From Brachyhypopomus gauderio (lineage: Eukaryota > Chordata > Actinopteri > Gymnotiformes > Hypopomidae), in contig NW_027506908.1 of assembly GCF_052324685.1 (NCBI RefSeq), positions 186,001 to 250,000 on the forward strand: 64,000 nt of DNA, given 5' to 3'. Shown one piece after another: positions 58,356-64,000 of the stretch (positions are counted from its first letter, which is position 1; each line of letters begins with the position of its first letter). The notes under the pieces are model-generated. The model worked only from the letters and a program-made list of their open reading frames with translations, made no database searches and was not told the DNA's origin. The translations under genes were made by a program, and so were the position numbers.

Positions 58356-61300
58356 ACATTGAATACAACATGTGTACATAATAAATTGTCCGCATTAAAC
58401 AGTAATTGGTGTGACACTAGTGTGCAATATTCTGTAAGATTCTGTTTGGTCATGTAGAGTTTTCTTTTCACCTACTGCTTGAGTCCACATCAGGTTCTTA
58501 CAAATGGACAGCAGAATCCTTGTCATATCTAAAAGGTACAGACATTGAAGAGAGTGTGATGCAGGACACCAACATTTTCATTACTGAATCATGATTGATG
58601 CAATGACAATTTATATTTTTCACTCTTTATGAGTTTTGGCTGACTTGGTCTTTTTAATTTTTCCACCCATACCTTTTGAGCACAATTCGAACGGAACAGC
58701 AGAGAACAGAACAAGCATTAGAAGATGAAGGTAATCAAAGACACATTGAATACAACATGTGTACATAATAAATTGTCCGCATTAAACAGTAATTGGTGTG
58801 ACACTAGTGTGCAATATTCTGTAAGATTCTGTTTGGTCATGTAGAGTTTTCTTTTCACCTACTGCTTGAGTCCACATCAGGTTCTTACAAATGGACAGCA
58901 GAATCCTTGTCATATCTAAAAGGTACAGACATTGAAGAGAGTGTGATGCAGGACACCAACATTTTCATTACTGAATCATGATTGATGCAATGACATTTTA
59001 TATTTTTCACTCTTTATGAGTTTTGGCTGACTTGGTCTTTTTCATTTTTCCACCCATACCTTTTGAGCACAACTCGAACGGAACAGCAGAGGACAGAACA
59101 AGCATTAGAAGATGAAGGTAATCAAAGACACATTGAATACAACATGTGTACATAATAAATTGTCTGCATTAAACAGTAATTGGTGTGACACTAGTGTGCA
59201 AAATTCTGTAAGATTCTGTTTGGTCATGTAGAGTTTTCTTTTCACCTACTGCTTGAGTCCACATCAGGTTCTTCCAAATGGACAGCAGAATCTTTTTCAT
59301 ATCTAAAAGGTACAGACATTGAAGGGAGTGTGATGCAGGACACCAACATTTTCATTACTGAATCATGATTGATGCAATGACAATTTATATTTTTCAGTCT
59401 TCATGAGTTTTGGCTGACTTGGTCTTTTTAATTTTTCCACCCATACCTTTTGAGCACAATTCGAACGGAACAGCAGAAGACAGAACAAGCATTAGAAGAT
59501 GAAGGTAATCAAAGACACATTGAATACAACATGTGTACATAATAAATTGTCCGCATTAAACAGTAATTGGTGTGACACTAGTGTGCAATATTCTGTAAGA
59601 TTCTGTTTGGTCATGTAGCGTTTTCTTTTCACCTACTGCTTGAGTCCACATCAGGTTCTTACAAATGGACAGCAGAATCCTTGTCATATCTAAAAGGTAA
59701 AGACATTGAAGAGAATTCGATACAGGACACCAACATTTTTATTACTTAATCATGATTGATGCAATGACATTTTATATTTTTCAGTCTTCATGAGTTTTGG
59801 CTGACTTGGTCTTTTTAATTTTTCCACCCATACCTTTTGAGCACAATTCGAACGGAACAGCAGAGGACAGAACAAGCATTAGAAGATGAAGGTAATCAAA
59901 GACACATTGAATACAACATGTGTACATAATAAATTGTCCGCATTAAACAGTAATTGGTGTGACACTAGTGTGCAATATTCTGTAAGATTCTGTTTGGTCA
60001 TGTAGAGTTTTCTTTTCACCTACTGCTTGAGTCCACATCAGGTTCTTACAAATGGACAGCAGAATCCTTGTCATATCTAAAAGGTACAGTCATTGAAGAG
60101 AGTGTGATGCAGGACACCAACATTTTCATTACTGAATCATGATTGATGCAATGACATTTTATATTTTTCACTCTTTATGAGTTTTGGCTGACTTGGTCTT
60201 TTTCATTTTTCCACCCATACCTTTTGAGCACAACTCGAACGGAACAGCAGAGGACAGAACAAGCATTAGAAGATGAAGGTAATCAAAGACACATTGAATA
60301 CAACATGTGTACATAATAAATTGTCTGCATTAAACAGTAATTGGTGTGACACTAGTGTGCAAAATTCTGTAAGATTCTGTTTGGTCATGTAGAGTTTTCT
60401 TTTCACCTACTGCTTGAGTCCACATCAGGTTCTTCCAAATGGACAGCAGAATCTTTTTCATATCTAAAAGGTAAAGACATTGAAGAGAGTGTGATGCAGG
60501 ACACCAACATTTTCATTACTGAATCATGATTGATGCAATGACAATTTATATTTTTCACTCTTTATGAGTTTTGGCTGACTTGGTCTTTTTAATTTTTCCA
60601 CCCATACCTTTTGAGCACAATTCGAACGGAACAGCAGAGAACAGAACAAGCATTAGAAGATGAAGGTAATCAAAGACACATTGAATACAACATGTGTACA
60701 TAATAAATTGTCCGCATTAAACAGTAATTGGTGTGACACTAGTGTGCAATATTCTGTAAGATTCTGTTTGGTCATGTAGAGTTTTCTTTTCACCTACTGC
60801 TTGAGTCCACATCAGGTTGTTCCAAATGGACAGCAGAATCCTTGTCATATCTAAAAGGTAAAGACATTGAAGAGAATTCGATACAGGACACCAACATTTT
60901 TATTACTGAATCATGATTGATGCAATGACATTTTATATTTTTCACTCTTTATGAGTTTTGGCTGACTTGGTCTTTTTCATTTTTCCACCCATACCTTTTG
61001 AGCACAACTCGAACGGAACAGCAGAAGACAGAACAAGCATTAGAAGATGAAGGTAATCAAAGACACTTTGAATACAACATGTGTACATAATAAATTGTCT
61101 GCATTAAACAGTAATTGGTGTGACACTAGTGTGCAATATTCTGTAAGATTCTGTTTGGTCATGTAGAGTTTTCTTTTCACCTACTGCTTGAGTCCACATC
61201 AGGTTCTTACAAATGGACAGCAGAATCCTTTTCATATCTAAAAGGTAAAGACATTGAAGAGAATTCGATACAGGACACCAACATTTTTATTACTGAATCA

Positions 61301-64000
61301 TGATTGATGCAATGACATTTTATATTTTTCACTCTTTATGAGTTTTGGCTGACTTGGTCTTTTTAATTTTTCCACCCATACCTTTTGAGCACAATTCGAA
61401 CGGAACAGCAGAGAACAGAACAAGCATTAGAAGATGAAGGTAATCAAAGACACATTGAATACAACATGTGTACATAATAAATTGTCCGCATTAAACAGTA
61501 ATTGGTGTGACACTAGTGTGCAATATTCTGTAAGATTCTGTTTGGTCATGTAGAGTTTTCTTTTCACCTACTGCTTGAGTCCACATCAGGTTCTTCCAAA
61601 TGGACAGCAGAATCCTTGTCATATCTAAAAGGTAAAGACATTGAAGAGAGTGTGATACAGGACACCAACATTTTCATTACAGAGTGTGATACAGGACACC
61701 AACATTTTCATTACTGAATCATGATTGATGCAATGACATTTTATATTTTTCACTCTTTATGAGTTTTGGCTGACTTGGTCTTTTTCATTTTTCCACCCAT
61801 ACCTTTTGAGCACAACTCGAACGGAACAGCAGAAGACAGAACAAGCATTAGAAGATGAAGGTAATCAAAGACACTTTGAATACAACATGTGTACATAATA
61901 AATTGTCTGCATTAAACAGTAATTGGTGTGACACTAGTGTGCAATATTCTGTAAGATTCTGTTTGGTCATGTAGAGTTTTCTTTTCACCTACTGCTTGAG
62001 TCCACATCAGGTTCTTACAAATGGACAGCAGAATCCTTTTCATATCTAAAAGGTAAAGACATTGAAGAGAATTCGATACAGGACACCAACATTTTTATTA
62101 CTGAATCATGATTGATGCAATGACATTTTATATTTTTCACTCTTTATGAGTTTTGGCTGACTTGGTCTTTTTCATTTTTCCACCCATACCTTTTGAGCAC
62201 AACTCGAACGGAACAGCAGAGGACAGAACAAGCATTAGAAGATGAAGGTAATCAAAGACACATTGAATACAACATGTGTACATAATAAATTGTCTGCATT
62301 AAACAGTAATTGGTGTGACACTAGTGTGCAATATTCTGTAAGATTCTGTTTGGTCATGTAGAGTTTTCTTTTCACCTACTGCTTGAGTCCACATCAGGTT
62401 CTTACAAATGGACAGCAGAATCCTTGTCATATCTAAAAGGTACAGACATTGAAGAGAGTGTGATGCAGGACACCAACATTTTCATTACTGAATCATGATT
62501 GATGCAATGACATTTTATATTTTTCACTCTTTATGAGTTTTGGCTGACTTGGTCTTTTTCATTTTTCCACCCATACCTTTTGAGCACAACTCGAACGGAA
62601 CAGCAGAGGACAGAACAAGCATTAGAAGATGAAGGTAATCAAAGACACATTGAATACAACATGTGTACATAATAAATTGTCAGCATTAAACAGTAATTGG
62701 TGTGACACTAGTGTGCAAAATTCTGTAAGATTCTGTTTGGTCATGTAGAGTTTTCTTTTCACCTACTGCTTGAGTCCACATCAGGTTCTTCCAAATGGAC
62801 AGCAGAATCTTTTTCATATCTAAAAGGTACAGACATTGAAGGGAGTGTGATGCAGGACACCAACATTTTCATTACAGAGTGTGATACAGGACACCAACAT
62901 TTTCATTACTGAATCATGATTGATGCAATGACATTTTATATTTTTCACTCTTTATGAGTTTTGGCTGACTTGGTCTTTTTCATTTTTCCACCCATACCTT
63001 TTGAGCACAACTCGAACGGAACAGCAGAAGACAGAACAAGCATTAGAAGATGAAGGTAATCAAAGACACTTTGAATACAACATGTGTACATAATAAATTG
63101 TCTGCATTAAACAGTAATTGGTGTGACACTAGTGTGCAATATTCTGTAAGATTCTGTTTGGTCATGTAGAGTTTTCTTTTCACCTACTGCTTGAGTCCAC
63201 ATCAGGTTCTTACAAATGGACAGCAGAATCCTTTTCATATCTAAAAGGTAAAGACATTGAAGAGAATTCGATACAGGACACCAACATTTTTATTACTGAA
63301 TCATGATTGATGCAATGACATTTTATATTTTTCACTCTTTATGAGTTTTGGCTGACTTGGTCTTTTTCATTTTTCCACCCATACCTTTTGAGCACAACTC
63401 GAACGGAACAGCAGAGGACAGAACAAGCATTAGAAGATGAAGGTAATCAAAGACACATTGAATACAACATGTGTACATAATAAATTGTCTGCATTAAACA
63501 GTAATTGGTGTGACACTAGTGTGCAATATTCTGTAAGATTCTGTTTGGTCATGTAGAGTTTTCTTTTCACCTACTGCTTGAGTCCACATCAGGTTCTTAC
63601 AAATGGACAGCAGAATCCTTGTCATATCTAAAAGGTACAGACATTGAAGAGAGTGTGATGCAGGACACCAACATTTTCATTACTGAATCATGATTGATGC
63701 AATGACATTTTATATTTTTCACTCTTTATGAGTTTTGGCTGACTTGGTCTTTTTCATTTTTCCACCCATACCTTTTGAGCACAACTCGAACGGAACAGCA
63801 GAGGACAGAACAAGCATTAGAAGATGAAGGTAATCAAAGACACATTGAATACAACATGTGTACATAATAAATTGTCTGCATTAAACAGTAATTGGTGTGA
63901 CACTAGTGTGCAAAATTCTGTAAGATTCTGTTTGGTCATGTAGAGTTTTCTTTTCACCTACTGCTTGAGTCCACATCAGGTTCTTCCAAATGGACAGCAG
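58356..64000 (-). repeat. Satellite array, inverted orientation (right array)
   Basis: About 14-15 monomers of the same ~386-bp satellite, reverse-complemented, running to the window end. Most monomers here carry the GACAAGG form (read as CCTTGTCATATC) and TTCTTACAAATGG, which are rare or absent in the left array, so the two arrays have homogenised separately. AGAATTCGATACAGG variants alternate with AGAGTGTGATGCAGG. Confidence 0.97.
61647..62909 (-). repeat. 34-bp internal duplication marking a higher-order unit in the right array
   Basis: AGAGTGTGATACAGGACACC plus 14 further bases is tandemly duplicated at 61,647-61,714. A similar duplication, with the first copy reading GGAGTGTGATGCAGG, is at 62,842-62,909. 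The spacing of 1,195 bp equals three monomers plus the 34 bp, so a three-monomer unit has been repeated. Confidence 0.82.

Overview
The window is vertebrate, almost certainly teleost, nuclear DNA. The evidence is intron-bearing vertebrate gene fragments (SIDT2-like and CEP164-like), abundant TG/CA microsatellites, and fish-type transposons (Tc1/mariner with IR/DR ends, hAT, CACTA/EnSpm-like with a SAMD3-like cargo ORF). I see no intact host protein-coding gene. Nearly all of the longer open frames are transposon remnants, satellite reading frames or frames through TG repeats.

Layout. (1) 1-20,275: about 52 tandem copies of a ~386-bp AT-rich satellite with nested higher-order repeats. (2) 20,231-34,688: left arm of a very large inverted repeat. 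Outside to inside it holds non-coding transposon mosaic; a hAT transposase 3' piece; a CACTA-like element (SAMD3-like gene, transposase, C2H2 exon) with a Tc1 element inside its transposase gene; the rest of the hAT gene; an LTR-like block; and a TG-linked minisatellite. Coding is on the minus strand. (3) 34,689-43,663: unique spacer with SIDT2-like exons (minus) beside CEP164-like exons (plus), minisatellites that look amplified from exon/splice-donor boundaries of those genes, a hAT element with a clear 8-bp target duplication, other repeats, and three satellite monomers. (4) 43,664-58,355: right arm, the same cargo in opposite orientation with coding on the plus strand. (5) 58,356-64,000: the satellite again, reverse-complemented, to the window end.

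The arms are nearly identical but carry private changes. The right arm has a 791-bp hAT MITE with 8-bp TSD, a 103-bp deletion of a Tc1 end, and loss of a ~220-bp hairpin-bearing segment. Minisatellite copy numbers differ (17 left, 13 right), and single-base homopolymer differences break different parts of the same transposase frame. The left inner boundary runs uninterrupted through a SIDT2-like exon, while the right arm starts partway through a second copy of that exon. The left side is therefore probably the original locus and the right side an inverted copy joined at satellite DNA.

The most unusual signals are the satellite-flanked palindrome itself, the repeated birth of TG-linked minisatellites from 5' splice-site regions, and the SIDT2-CEP164 juxtaposition. 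An inverted-assembly artefact must be excluded, although the private differences and the unique spacer argue against a simple fold-back.
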